NCBI RefSeq assembly: GCF_000685275.1
Contig: NZ_ARYK01000006.1
Coordinates: 1-64,000, forward strand
Direction of reading: 5' to 3'
DNA: 64,000 bases
From: Hyphomonas johnsonii MHS-2
Lineage (GTDB): Bacteria; Pseudomonadota; Alphaproteobacteria; Caulobacterales; Hyphomonadaceae
Part shown: positions 39,353 through 48,304 of the stretch, piece after piece
Layout of the letters: every line of letters begins with the position of its first letter
Numbering within the stretch: position 1 is the stretch's first letter
Notes under the pieces: model-generated
Told to the model about the DNA's origin: nothing
The model's input: only the letters and a program-made list of their open reading frames with translations
Database searches by the model: none
Position numbers and translations under genes: made by a program

Positions 39353-41410
39353 ATGATCCATCGCGTCCCGTTCTGCATGTCGGTTCTGCTGGTGTTTTCA
39401 GTACAGAATGCTTTTGCAGCCGACCTGGCAATCGCTGTCGATTCATCCGCTCGAAATGAATACAAGGCAGCGGATTTCGCGCAGTTTGCTCCGCGTACCG
39501 CGCTTGATATCGTTCGGCGCATTCCCGGCTTTTCGATTGACAGCGGCGACAGCGGATCGCGCGGATTCGGGCAGGCGACGGGCAATATCCTGATAAATGG
39601 GCAACGGGTTTCGGGTAAATCGAATGACGCCGAAGCGGTGCTTGGCCGCATCTCGACATCCAATGTCGACAAGATCGAAGTCCTCGACGGCACGGCGCTC
39701 GGCATTCCCGGCCTGTCCGGTCAGGTCGTCAACGTCACGACAAGGGATTCCGGCGGCGTTTCGGGCACGTGGAGATGGAAGGTGCGCAGCAGGGAGAACA
39801 TGCGCCCCACCTACAATGATGCCGGCGTGACCGTGTCGGGCCAGAAAGGCGCGCTGAGCTGGGCGGTTGAGGCCGCGAGCGCGCCGGAACGCGGGGCCAG
39901 TGCCGGGCCCGAGAGAGTCACGGATGGTGCAGGCGACGTGATCGAGACGCGAAAGGAAGACTACACACATGAAGCAGAGGCCGGATCGCTTTCCGGATCG
40001 CTCGCATGGACTCCGGCCAGCGGTACAGTGGCGAACCTGAGCGCGGAATTTGCAGCCTACCAACCGGAAGACAAGGAAGTTGCGAAGCTGTTCCCAGTGG
40101 GCAGCGCGGTCGGTCGTCGCCTATTTCAGGGCTCTGAAGATGAAACGACCGCCGAAGTCGGAGCGGACTATGAATTCGGCTTCGGACCGGGCCGCCTGAA
40201 GGCGATCGCCCTGGTCCGTCGGGAAAACAGCCCGACCGTTGACCATGTCGTGCGCGGCAACCTGGATGGGACGGGCCTTTCGGAATCCGTATTCGAACGG
40301 ACTGTCGACGAGGGAGAGTATATCCTTCGCGGTGAATACGCGTGGGTGCCGTCGGCAGGCCGGGACTGGCAGGTCTCTCTTGAAGGCGCCTTCAACTTCC
40401 TGGATGCGGAATCGGCGCTGTTCCGTGCAATCGGCGGCGCGCCGCTGGTGGAAGTGGCCCTGCCGAACGCCAACTCACGCGTCGAGGAGCAGCGCGGAGA
40501 AGTGTCTGTCACGCATGGCCGGGCGCTTTCTCCGCGCCTCAACCTGCAGGTTTCGCTGGGCGTGGAAATGTCGGAACTGTCCCAGTCGGGCGACGCTGAA
40601 AACGTGCGGACATTCACGCGCCCGAAGGGGTTTGCCAGCCTGTCATGGCAGGTCGACCCAACCATTCAACTGGTCACGCGGCTGGACCGGGAGGTCGGCC
40701 AGCTCGATTTCTTCGACTTCGTTTCATCGGTGAACCTGAACCAGGGCAATGGCAGTGAGGGCAATTCCGAGATCGTACCCGAGCAAGCCTGGAAGCTGAG
40801 CGTCACAGCCGAGAAGGACTTCAAGGACTGGGGTGCAGCGACGCTGACCGTGTTTGGATCGGATATTGAAGACCTTGTCGACCGGATCCCGATCGGGACA
40901 GGCGATGGGCCGGGCAATATCGATTCGGCCTGGCGTGTCGGCGTGGACCTGGATGCCACGGTCAAGTTCGCCAAGCTTGGGTTGCCAGGAACCGAGCTGA
41001 CTTTTGGCGGTGAATGGCGCGAATCCCGTGTCGAAGACCCCCTGACCGGGATCGAGCGCGCGTTCAATGGCAGCACCCTCTATTACCTCGACGCAGAGCT
41101 GCGCCGTGACATTCCTCAGACGGATTGGGCGCTCGGCGTCTATCTGGAATCGTACAATGGCAATCCCGAATACACACTCAACGAGCGCTTCCATTCAGGC
41201 AGCCAGCCGCCTTTTTCGTATGCCTATGTCGAGCACAAGGACTTGCTGGGCCTGACGGGGAAACTGGTTGTTGCCAACATCCTCGACCAGCATGACTGGC
41301 TGCGCAGGGATATTTACCAGCCCAACCGGCTCGGCCCGATTGTCATCTCTGAATCCCGGACCCGCCATTTCGGGCCGATTGTCACGTTTGAACTGAGCGG
41401 CACGTTCTGA
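39353..41410 (+). CDS. TonB-dependent receptor with short plug
   Basis: A 685-residue outer-membrane protein with a signal peptide ending near NAFA (residues 19-22), a plug domain (about 45-135, with ALDIVRRIPGFSI and NILINGQRVSGK) and a beta-barrel of alternating strands ending in phenylalanine (ELSGTF). No carboxypeptidase-like N-terminal domain and no convincing TonB box is seen. It resembles plug-containing receptors of Caulobacterales with unknown ligands. GAGGAA lies nine bases before the ATG. It sits on the opposite strand between ddl and murB, with a possible BlaI operator upstream. Confidence 0.87.
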   Translation: MIHRVPFCMSVLLVFSVQNAFAADLAIAVDSSARNEYKAADFAQFAPRTALDIVRRIPGFSIDSGDSGSRGFGQATGNILINGQRVSGKSNDAEAVLGRISTSNVDKIEVLDGTALGIPGLSGQVVNVTTRDSGGVSGTWRWKVRSRENMRPTYNDAGVTVSGQKGALSWAVEAASAPERGASAGPERVTDGAGDVIETRKEDYTHEAEAGSLSGSLAWTPASGTVANLSAEFAAYQPEDKEVAKLFPVGSAVGRRLFQGSEDETTAEVGADYEFGFGPGRLKAIALVRRENSPTVDHVVRGNLDGTGLSESVFERTVDEGEYILRGEYAWVPSAGRDWQVSLEGAFNFLDAESALFRAIGGAPLVEVALPNANSRVEEQRGEVSVTHGRALSPRLNLQVSLGVEMSELSQSGDAENVRTFTRPKGFASLSWQVDPTIQLVTRLDREVGQLDFFDFVSSVNLNQGNGSEGNSEIVPEQAWKLSVTAEKDFKDWGAATLTVFGSDIEDLVDRIPIGTGDGPGNIDSAWRVGVDLDATVKFAKLGLPGTELTFGGEWRESRVEDPLTGIERAFNGSTLYYLDAELRRDIPQTDWALGVYLESYNGNPEYTLNERFHSGSQPPFSYAYVEHKDLLGLTGKLVVANILDQHDWLRRDIYQPNRLGPIVISESRTRHFGPIVTFELSGTF

Positions 41411-41439
41411 CGCCTGTCACGCGGGCGGGTGAAGGCGTC
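41409..41439. terminator. Bidirectional hairpin between receptor and murB
   Basis: GACGCCT (41409-41415) pairs with AGGCGTC (41433-41439), with an inner CAC/GTG pair. It spans the end of the receptor gene and the end of murB. There is no U-run, so it may act as an mRNA-end structure for both convergent genes. Confidence 0.45.
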
Positions 41440-42370
41440 CGATCCGGCGCACTTCCCACCGCAGTTGAATGCCGCTGTGATCGAACACACGTGCACGGAC
41501 GAGTTCGCCGAGAGCTTCAAGGTCTGCAGCCGTTGCGTCGCCCGTATTGATCAGGAAGTTGCAGTGTTTTTCCGAAACCTGTGCGCCACCCACACGCAAG
41601 CCGCGGCAGCCGGCCGCGTCGATGACCTTCCAGGCCGACCGCTGGTTCGGCGTTCCGGGCGGATCAGGATTGGCAAAGGTCGACCCGGACGTCTTGTCGC
41701 GTATCGGCTGGGTCTCTGCGCGGCGGGCCTGCAGGGTTTCGATATCCTTCAGGATGGCACCCGGATCGTCGGTGCCGTCGCCAGACAGGACAAGGCGCGT
41801 GACGATGAAGTCTTCCGGCAAGTCGGAATGACGGTAGGCCATCTGTACCGCTGGCAGGCCCTGGTCGCCCGAATCACCCTGATAGACAACGCGTTTGCCT
41901 GTGCGTGTAATGCCTTCAAGCGAGGTGAGGACATCCTTCAGTTCGCGGCCATAACACCCGGCATTGGTTCGCGTGGCCCCGCCGATCGAGCCGGGAATGC
42001 CCGACAGGAATTCGAGGCCCCGCGTGCCATTGGCCGCAGCGGCCTTGGCGACCGAGAGGTCGAGTGCGCCGGCACCAGCCGTCAGTGTCGTCGCATCAAC
42101 CGCGGTGATCTCACCCCAGTGCTTGCCCATCAGGCGGATGACGACGCCTTCGATGCCACCATCGCGGACGATCAGGTTGGAACCGACGCCCAGCACGGTG
42201 ACGGGAATGGCCGGGTCCAGCGCCTGCAGGAACGCTGACAGGTCGTCCGTGTCGGCCGGCAGGAACAGCCAGTCGGCGGCGCCGCCCACGCGGAACCACG
42301 TATAGGGCGCCAGCACGGCATCTTTCAAAAGCTTGCCACGGACGGGCGGAAGGGGAGGCGAGACAGTCAC
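41417..42370 (-). CDS. murB: UDP-N-acetylenolpyruvoylglucosamine reductase
   Basis: A 317-residue FAD enzyme that reduces UDP-GlcNAc-enolpyruvate to UDP-MurNAc. FAD-binding signatures are [13 protein letters not shown] (residues 24-36), [14 protein letters not shown] and the [18 protein letters not shown] block. The catalytic serine is in SGSTFANP, and the acidic residue near the end is in [11 protein letters not shown]. The start is GTG 42370. murC, its usual neighbour, is not adjacent; upstream lies a repeat protein. Confidence 0.95.
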   Translation of the reverse strand: MTVSPPLPPVRGKLLKDAVLAPYTWFRVGGAADWLFLPADTDDLSAFLQALDPAIPVTVLGVGSNLIVRDGGIEGVVIRLMGKHWGEITAVDATTLTAGAGALDLSVAKAAAANGTRGLEFLSGIPGSIGGATRTNAGCYGRELKDVLTSLEGITRTGKRVVYQGDSGDQGLPAVQMAYRHSDLPEDFIVTRLVLSGDGTDDPGAILKDIETLQARRAETQPIRDKTSGSTFANPDPPGTPNQRSAWKVIDAAGCRGLRVGGAQVSEKHCNFLINTGDATAADLEALGELVRARVFDHSGIQLRWEVRRIGRLHPPA

Positions 42371-42427
42371 GCCGATGGCGTCGCCGGAGTTCGGGCCGGT
42401 GTCAAGCAGGGGGTGGTGAGGGCCGGG

Positions 42428-43876
42428 TCAGACCGGACGCGCCGCTGCGCCGGGGGCGGCAGCCAGTTTCTGGGCCTGTCCGACCCAGTTGTCGCGCTGG
42501 ATACGGCCCTTGAAGTGCATCAGCTTGCTGTCGACCCATTTGACATCTTCCGGCGTCCATTCGGCGATCTGCCAGAAATAGTAGACACCGATTTCGTTGA
42601 GCAGTTCGCCGAGCATCGGGCCGACACCGATGATCTTCTCGAGGTCGTCGGCATCCCCGAAGGCAGCTTCGACGAGGAGGTTGGCTTCATCATCCTCGCG
42701 GCGGGCCTCGTTGATCGGGTCAGCGTCACGCGGCGGTTTCGCAAGCGGCGCCGTTGCAACCACGCGTTCGGTGCGCGGCGTCGACAGGGGCGCGGTGCGG
42801 ACCGTCACCTCCCGTTCCGTGCGCTGGACGGCTGGTTCGCTGCGTGCCTTGAGGGTGTGGTGGATGGCGGCCAGGCCATACTCGATCGCGTTGAGGCGGT
42901 TTTCGACAGCCTCGAGGTCGAGGCGGCCTTCCATCGTTTCAACGGCGTACAGGACCGGGGACAGGTCAGGCGGGGCCTGGGTCAGGAAGGCTTCCTGCAG
43001 GCCGGCGAGCCGGCGTTCAACCGGGGCGAGGTCCGGCGCTGGCGGCTGGGCGTTCCGCAAGGCGCCGATGGATTCTTCCAGCATGGCGAGGCGCCCCAGC
43101 AATGGCTGGAAATTCGGCTCCGGGATGATGAAGTTGGAGATCATCTGTTCGACACGGACAAGGCGCTGCTCGAGCGGGCCGAGGTCTGCGGGTTTAAGGG
43201 CTGCCATGCCGCCGGAAAGGGCCGTGAGGCTGTCTGAAAGCGCGGCCAGACGCGTGTCCATGCTGCCGATCTGGCCCTGTACGGGCGCAAGATCTGTCTC
43301 CGGCCGGTCGAGGCCGGCAATTGTCAGATCCAGGCGGGCAAGGCCGCTGTGCAGGGGGCCGAGATCGACTTCGGGAATGCGTATGCCATTCAGGCCTTCC
43401 TCGATCTTCACGAGACGCGCTTCGACCTGTTCGAGCGCAGCAAGCGAAGCGGACAGGCCGGACAGGGCGCCTTCGACATCGGCAAGGCGGGCCTGCACGG
43501 CATCGACATCCGGGCGCGGTGCAGCGAGGCCGGTTTCGATTTCGCCAAGTTTGCCTTCGAGGCCGCTGAGGTCGGTCTCCGGCACATGGATCGCGCCGAC
43601 CGCCGCCTCGACTGCCGCAACCCGCTCCATCAGGGGTGACAGGTCCGGTTCCGGCAGGCCGCTGATCGCGGACGACAGCAGGCCGACACCGGCGTCGAGT
43701 TCGTCGCGGGTCACGGCGTGCGGGCGTGCGTTCATCGCCTCCAGCTGTTCGGTCAGCTGGGCATGGCTTTCAGTGATGTCTTCGTACCGGTTCTTCATCC
43801 ACCAATAGGCAAGTCCGGCCCCAAGCACGGCGGCGAGGAGCAGGAGGACGAAGATCTGGGTCAGGAGAAACAGCAT
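42428..43876 (-). CDS. Membrane-anchored repeat protein with C-terminal helix-hairpin-helix
   Basis: A 482-residue protein with an N-terminal membrane helix (about residues 4-26), then a helical region (30-72), nine degenerate repeats (about 74-340), a Thr/Arg/Pro-rich linker (345-400) and a C-terminal helix-hairpin-helix domain (about 411-475; GVGPMLGELLNEIG, then FWQIAEWTPEDV). This last domain is like those in proteins annotated as predicted 5'-nuclease-like HhH or NADH dehydrogenase-associated proteins, but no nuclease site is visible. It lies 46 bases downstream of an OmpA-domain gene, so the two are probably one operon. Its function is unknown. Confidence 0.8.
   Translation of the reverse strand: MLFLLTQIFVLLLLAAVLGAGLAYWWMKNRYEDITESHAQLTEQLEAMNARPHAVTRDELDAGVGLLSSAISGLPEPDLSPLMERVAAVEAAVGAIHVPETDLSGLEGKLGEIETGLAAPRPDVDAVQARLADVEGALSGLSASLAALEQVEARLVKIEEGLNGIRIPEVDLGPLHSGLARLDLTIAGLDRPETDLAPVQGQIGSMDTRLAALSDSLTALSGGMAALKPADLGPLEQRLVRVEQMISNFIIPEPNFQPLLGRLAMLEESIGALRNAQPPAPDLAPVERRLAGLQEAFLTQAPPDLSPVLYAVETMEGRLDLEAVENRLNAIEYGLAAIHHTLKARSEPAVQRTEREVTVRTAPLSTPRTERVVATAPLAKPPRDADPINEARREDDEANLLVEAAFGDADDLEKIIGVGPMLGELLNEIGVYYFWQIAEWTPEDVKWVDSKLMHFKGRIQRDNWVGQAQKLAAAPGAAARPV
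42857..43657 (-). repeat. Nine degenerate P-E-x-D-L-x-P repeats
   Basis: Within the HhH protein, units of about 22-45 residues begin with a proline-containing motif such as LPEPDLSPL, VPETDLSGL, IPEVDLGPL, RPETDLAPV, KPADLGPL, IPEPNFQPL, PAPDLAPV and PPDLSPV. Each is followed by a predicted amphipathic helix of the R-L-x-x-L-E type. They suggest a rod of short helical bundles. Confidence 0.75.
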
Positions 43877-43922
43877 GGTTGTAAACTTTCAGGCCAAGAA
43901 GACCTCATTTGCCTTGCAGCGG

Positions 43923-45062
43923 TCAATCAGATGCGCGGATGACGCGAATTTCGATGCGCCGGTTGCGGGCGCGGCCCTCGGGCGTGGCATTGTTCCCGAC
44001 CGGCGCAGTGGCGCCAAAGCCCTGGGCGATCAGGCGGTCAGCGGGGACGCCCCGGGCGATCAGGGCATCGCGGACAGCTTCCGCCCGTGCTTCGCTCAGC
44101 AGGTCGTTCGCATTCGGGTTTCCGAGACTGTCGGTATGGCCTTCGATGCGCAGCGTGCCGGGGCAAGCCGCCGCGGCGGCGGCGATCCGTTGCAGCAGGT
44201 TAGAGCTTGCCGGTGCGATCTTCGCGCTGGACGGGGCAAATTCGATCCGCGCATCGCCGAGCAATTGCCCGAGCGAGCTTTCGCATGAGGCGACCGCGCC
44301 GTCCGGCAGGATATCGACATTGCCGAGGCGCCCGACCGGAAGCGGGGCCATCACGAGGCGTCTCACCGTTTCGGCCTCAGCATCCGGCAGGTCACAGGCC
44401 AGCGAGAATTCGCCCGCGAGGAACGAGGCCGTTCCGCTATCGCATTTTGCCACCGTGTTCACGCCGCGAAGCGCGATGTTCAGGTATCCGACATCGCCAG
44501 AGACATCGGCCACGGTGAGTTGGTCGTCTATGCGCGCCAGCCGTGGCGGGTCCAGCGCCATCCCGGCGGCCTGGAGCAGCGTGTCGCGGGTGACGGCGTC
44601 CGGCACCTGGCCGGTGAGTGACAGCGCGCCATCGGCAAGCTTGAATGTCCATTCCGGCTCGGGCGCGTCGGAGACTTCTTCGCGCGGCCAGACGAAGTTT
44701 TCGTTGACCCGCGTCACCGGGCGCGCCGGGCCGAGCCAGGTCGGCACGCGGGCATTGCGGATGGCGATCAGCAATTGTTCGCCCTCAAGGCGCGACGGCG
44801 GTGCGCCTTCGAGCGTCACCCACTGGCCCGACACCATCGGGTGCGCCCAGATCGCACCGTTCTGGTCGATCGCCTGCCGGGTGGCACGTGTGGCCGATTG
44901 TTCGATGATCTGCTGCGCGAAGGGCACCAGCGCAAACAGCAGCAGGAACAACAGGCCCCCCAGCGGAAGCAGCCCGAAGGGCACGAACGGCAGGTCGGTC
45001 CGCGACGTGCGGCGCACTCGCCGGGTCGTTCGGCGTATCGTTCCGCCGGCATTGTCGGACAT
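43923..45062 (-). CDS. OmpA-family protein with BON-like region
   Basis: A 379-residue protein. An arginine-rich cytosolic N-terminus (residues 9-21) precedes one membrane helix (about 25-50). A BON-like region follows (FKLADGALSLTGQVPDAVTRDTLLQAA, about 140-165). The C-terminal OmpA peptidoglycan-binding domain (about 268-376) has EGHTDSLGNPNANDLLSEARA and RARNRRIEIRV, including the Asp and Arg that bind diaminopimelate. It should link the inner membrane to the cell wall. It precedes the HhH repeat gene on the same strand. Confidence 0.88.
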   Translation of the reverse strand: MSDNAGGTIRRTTRRVRRTSRTDLPFVPFGLLPLGGLLFLLLFALVPFAQQIIEQSATRATRQAIDQNGAIWAHPMVSGQWVTLEGAPPSRLEGEQLLIAIRNARVPTWLGPARPVTRVNENFVWPREEVSDAPEPEWTFKLADGALSLTGQVPDAVTRDTLLQAAGMALDPPRLARIDDQLTVADVSGDVGYLNIALRGVNTVAKCDSGTASFLAGEFSLACDLPDAEAETVRRLVMAPLPVGRLGNVDILPDGAVASCESSLGQLLGDARIEFAPSSAKIAPASSNLLQRIAAAAAACPGTLRIEGHTDSLGNPNANDLLSEARAEAVRDALIARGVPADRLIAQGFGATAPVGNNATPEGRARNRRIEIRVIRASD

Positions 45063-45173
45063 GGTCTGGCTCCGTCAGGGACACGAAAGGACCGGATTAA
45101 ACAGGTGCAGGCGGAAAGCCGCAAGCCAATGCCCCATTGGGGCGAAGGTGGCGTGCACCCGCAGCCAGGCGCT

Positions 45174-45767
45174 CTAGCTGAAAGGCAGGGCTGTCCAGAC
45201 CCGGAACAGCAGGTAGATCGCGCTGGCCAGGCCTGCACCTGCGGCGACGAGCACGAACCCGTCGCGTGCCGTCAGGCCGAGGCCGAACAGGAGCACGGTC
45301 AGGCCGGGCAGCACCGGTCCGAACGGGATGAGCCCGAGCGGGAAGGTGACCAGCGCAGCAGCGATACAGACCAGTGCGGACAGGCCGATGAAAGGGGGCT
45401 GCGACAGGAAGGCGAGGCGCGGTTTCAGCACCTTGTCGACCGGCCGGGCATATTTCCGCGCCTGGTCCACGCCAGCAACCAGAGCCGAACGCGGGAAGGA
45501 AAGATCAAGCACGCGTTTCGGCACCCACGGAAACGCCCGCCCCAGAACGATCTGCCCCGCAATCAGCAGGGTGATCAGGGCAACCAGCCAGCTGGTGCCC
45601 GGAATGATCGTCAGGGGCGTGATCGCGATGAACCCGAGCAACAGCAGGATCGGCCCATAGGACCGGCGGCCGACCGCGTTGAGCATGTCGCGCACGGTGA
45701 CATGCTCGCCAGTCGTCTGCTCCGTCAGGCGCGCCATGAGCGATTCGAGGTTGTTTACCTTGGCCAT
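45174..45767 (-). CDS. exoD: ExoD-family exopolysaccharide synthesis protein
   Basis: A 197-residue integral membrane protein of the ExoD family: a hydrophilic N-terminus, then several hydrophobic segments (about 36-56, 60-78, 125-150, 155-172 and 176-190) and the family block GRRSYGPILLLLGFIAITPLT-type stretch around residues 34-53. ExoD is linked to exopolysaccharide production and alkali tolerance in Sinorhizobium; its biochemistry is unknown. It lies 65 bases from leuA and 111 from the OmpA gene. Confidence 0.85.
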   Translation of the reverse strand: MAKVNNLESLMARLTEQTTGEHVTVRDMLNAVGRRSYGPILLLLGFIAITPLTIIPGTSWLVALITLLIAGQIVLGRAFPWVPKRVLDLSFPRSALVAGVDQARKYARPVDKVLKPRLAFLSQPPFIGLSALVCIAAALVTFPLGLIPFGPVLPGLTVLLFGLGLTARDGFVLVAAGAGLASAIYLLFRVWTALPFS

Positions 45768-45832
45768 GCCCGTTTCCTAACCCGATCAGACGCGTGTGCA
45801 CATCTCTATCGTGTCGGACGGGGATTGGTTCC

Positions 45833-47368
45833 CTAGGCCGCCTTGCTGCGCTTGGCCTTGCGGGCTTCGAGCTTGTTGACCGCGTGGAGATAGGCCTTGG
45901 CGCTGGCAACCAGCGTGTCGGGATCGGACGAGCGCCCGGTTGCCATGATGCCTTCGCCATTGAGGCGGACCGACACGGTTGCCTGGGCGTCCGTGCCGCC
46001 CGTGACGGCGTGGACCTGGTAGAGCTCCAGCTTGCCGTCGTGCGGCACGATCTGCCGGATTGCCAGGAATACCGCGTCGACCGGGCCATTGCCGCGCGCG
46101 ATGGCATACTTCTCTTCGCCGTCGACCGTCAGGTCGATCTCTGCGGTTTGCGGGCCGTCGGTGCCGCAGACGACGCGCAGCCGCTGGAAGACGATCCGCC
46201 CGCCTTCGGCAGACAGCTGGTCGTCGACAAGCGCGATGATATCATCGTCGAACACGTGTTTCTTCTTGTCCGCCAGGGCCTTGAAGCGTTTGAAGGCATC
46301 ATTCAGGGGCTCGCCCTCGAGGAAATAGCCCATGCTTTCCAGCTTGTCGCGGAAGGCGTGACGGCCGGAATGCTTGCCCATGACCAGCGAGGTCTGCGCG
46401 ACGCCGACGTCTTCCGGCTTCATGATCTCGTAGGTTTCGGCATTTTTCAGCATGCCATCCTGGTGGATGCCGCTTTCATGCGCGAACGCGTTCTTGCCGA
46501 CGATCGCCTTGTTGAACTGCACGGGGAAGCCCGTGATGCGACTGACCATGGCCGAGGCGCGCGACAGGTAGGCCGGCTTGACGGCCGTCGAGAAGGGCAA
46601 TGTGTCTTCGCGCACCTTCATGGCCATGACGACTTCTTCCAGAGCGGCATTGCCGGCGCGTTCGCCGAGGCCGTTGATGGCGCATTCGATCTGGCGAGCA
46701 CCATTCGCCACAGCCGAGATGGAGTTGGCGACGGCAAGGCCGAGATCATTGTGACAATGCGCCGACCAGATGACCTTGTCCGAATTGGCGACATTCTCGA
46801 TCAGGCGGCGGAACAGCGCGCCGTATTCGTCAGGGTGGGAATAGCCGACCGTGTCGGGCACGTTGATCGTCGTGGCACCGGACGCAATCGCAAGGTCGAT
46901 GCACTTGCACAGGAAATCGAACTCGGTGCGCGTTGCATCCTCGGCGCTCCATTCGACATCGTCGGTATGGTTGCGGGCCTGCGCGACCGAGCGGCCGACA
47001 GCTTCGAGCACGGCGTTCGCGCCCATTTTCAGCTTGTGCTTCATGTGCACGGGGCTGGTCGAGATGAAGGTGTGGATGCGCGGGCGGGCGGCATGCTTGA
47101 CGGCTTCGGCGCAGCGTTCGATGTCGCTGGGCGTGGAGCGGGCAAGGCCGCAGATGATGGCGCTTTTCGACTGGGCAGCGATGGCGCTGACAGCGGCGAA
47201 GTCACCGTCGGAGGCCGCGGGGAAACCGGCCTCGATGACGTCGACACCCATGTCTTCCATCAGGCTCGCGAGTTCGAGCTTTTCCGTATGGGTCATGGAT
47301 GCGCCGGGCGACTGTTCGCCGTCACGCAGGGTCGTGTCGAAAATTCGGATATGGGGATTGGCAGTCAT
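45833..47368 (-). CDS. leuA: 2-isopropylmalate synthase
   Basis: A 511-residue enzyme that condenses acetyl-CoA with 2-ketoisovalerate, the first step of leucine synthesis. The catalytic motif FDTTLRDGEQSPG is at residues 10-22, the metal-binding HCHNDLG and NGLGERAGNA follow, and the C-terminal LeuA dimer domain (about 380-500) binds leucine for feedback inhibition. No strong Shine-Dalgarno is seen. A leader peptide rich in leucine codons and a competing hairpin lie just upstream, suggesting attenuation. Confidence 0.96.
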   Translation of the reverse strand: MTANPHIRIFDTTLRDGEQSPGASMTHTEKLELASLMEDMGVDVIEAGFPAASDGDFAAVSAIAAQSKSAIICGLARSTPSDIERCAEAVKHAARPRIHTFISTSPVHMKHKLKMGANAVLEAVGRSVAQARNHTDDVEWSAEDATRTEFDFLCKCIDLAIASGATTINVPDTVGYSHPDEYGALFRRLIENVANSDKVIWSAHCHNDLGLAVANSISAVANGARQIECAINGLGERAGNAALEEVVMAMKVREDTLPFSTAVKPAYLSRASAMVSRITGFPVQFNKAIVGKNAFAHESGIHQDGMLKNAETYEIMKPEDVGVAQTSLVMGKHSGRHAFRDKLESMGYFLEGEPLNDAFKRFKALADKKKHVFDDDIIALVDDQLSAEGGRIVFQRLRVVCGTDGPQTAEIDLTVDGEEKYAIARGNGPVDAVFLAIRQIVPHDGKLELYQVHAVTGGTDAQATVSVRLNGEGIMATGRSSDPDTLVASAKAYLHAVNKLEARKAKRSKAA

Positions 47369-47410
47369 GGTTTTGCGGCTCTGCTTGAAGTGTGAGGGGG
47401 CTGGAACATT

Positions 47411-47456
47411 CCCCTGGCCGCGCGACTACCCCTAGGCAGACGGCTCCGGCCAGGGG
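47411..47456 (-). promoter_or_regulatory. Candidate attenuator structure before leuA
   Basis: Arm CCCCTGGCC (47448-47456), inside the end of the leader peptide gene, pairs perfectly with GGCCAGGGG (47411-47419). The second arm can instead pair with the downstream CCCCCT, so two exclusive folds exist. A U-run is missing, so termination could be Rho-dependent, or the structure could act on leuA translation. Confidence 0.5.
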
Positions 47457-47509
47457 CCAGTAAGCAGGAGATCAAGGGGCAAAATTTTCCACATGAGGGG
47501 TTTATTCAT
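47432..47509 (-). CDS. Leucine-rich leader peptide of leuA
   Basis: A 25-codon frame (ATG 47509; a shorter version starts at ATG 47494) ending in TAG at 47432-47434. Leucines are at positions 5, 10, 12, 14, 15 and 16, using CTC, TTG, CTT, CTC, CTG and CTT, followed by a Pro/Trp-rich end. The first ATG overlaps the stop of the VTT gene (ATGAATAA) and has AGGGG nine bases upstream. Ribosome stalling at the Leu run when leucine is scarce would decide which downstream hairpin forms. The call rests on composition, position and the hairpin. Confidence 0.6.
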   Translation of the reverse strand: MNKPLMWKILPLDLLLTGPWPEPSA

Positions 47510-48245
47510 CTGGTTTCGCCCCTGTGTCAACCGGCTTATCGCCGATCAGGGGAACAGATTGCCCCTTCGGACCGAGGCGCGTTCGGGCATAGAGGGCAAT
47601 CGCGCCATAGATGGCTGCAGCCACCATCGCCGTGAGGATGGCGACGCCGGGATTGCCCTTCAGGGCGGCAAACAGGCTCTGGCCTGCGAAGGCAATGAGG
47701 GCCAGCTTGGGCAGGACCCCGAACGCCATGCCGATGGCAAAGTCGCGATACTTCGCGGTGCTGACGCCGAACGCCATGTTGACCACGATGAACGGGCCGG
47801 TCGGCACATTGCGCACCAGCGCGCTGGTCGCGAGCGCATTGCGGCCGACGAACGCGGCAAGGCGGTTGGCTGTTGCGCCGGCATAACGGCGGAACATCTG
47901 TTCGCCGGCCAGGCGGCCGACCCAGAATGTCAGAGAGCCGGAACACATGTTCGCGATCCACGCATAGGTAAAGCCGAGCCACGGGCCGAACACGGCGACG
48001 GCGGCGGCGATGAGGGCGAATTGGGGAACTCCGAGAAAGGCGGCGCCGCAGAAGACGAGGATCACGGCGGGCAGGCCCCAGGGGCTGCCGGCGACGGTTT
48101 CCATCCACGTGTTGAGCAACTCTACCCGCGGCAGAAGGCCGAGCTTGCCCATGATGAAGATGACGAGCACGGCGACGAGCAGGCCACCGCCGAGAAGCAA
48201 TGTCCGGCGGGCCGGCTGGCTGGCGGTCTTGTCAGTCTGGCTCAT
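47502..48245 (-). CDS. TVP38/TMEM64 (VTT domain) membrane protein
   Basis: A 247-residue membrane protein with the VTT/SNARE-associated (DedA-like) domain: hydrophobic segments at about 15-33, 55-75, 78-100 and 135-215, and the family motifs FLGVPQFALIAAAVAVFGPWLGF and NVPTGPFIVVNMAFGVS, both seen in part. Relatives may move or scramble lipids. Its stop overlaps the start of the leuA leader, so leuA may be cotranscribed with it or read from a promoter inside this gene. Confidence 0.85.
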   Translation of the reverse strand: MSQTDKTASQPARRTLLLGGGLLVAVLVIFIMGKLGLLPRVELLNTWMETVAGSPWGLPAVILVFCGAAFLGVPQFALIAAAVAVFGPWLGFTYAWIANMCSGSLTFWVGRLAGEQMFRRYAGATANRLAAFVGRNALATSALVRNVPTGPFIVVNMAFGVSTAKYRDFAIGMAFGVLPKLALIAFAGQSLFAALKGNPGVAILTAMVAAAIYGAIALYARTRLGPKGQSVPLIGDKPVDTGAKPDE

Positions 48246-48304
48246 GCGCGCATCGAATGCGGCCAGTGCGCCCTTGCGTCAAGCAGTCTGTTGCACTGCG
48301 TTTG

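Noticed and set aside
45794-47395. 533-codon plus-strand frame antisense to leuA
   Set aside because: The sense strand encodes a complete LeuA with all motifs; the antisense translation is His/Asp/Arg-rich shadow sequence.
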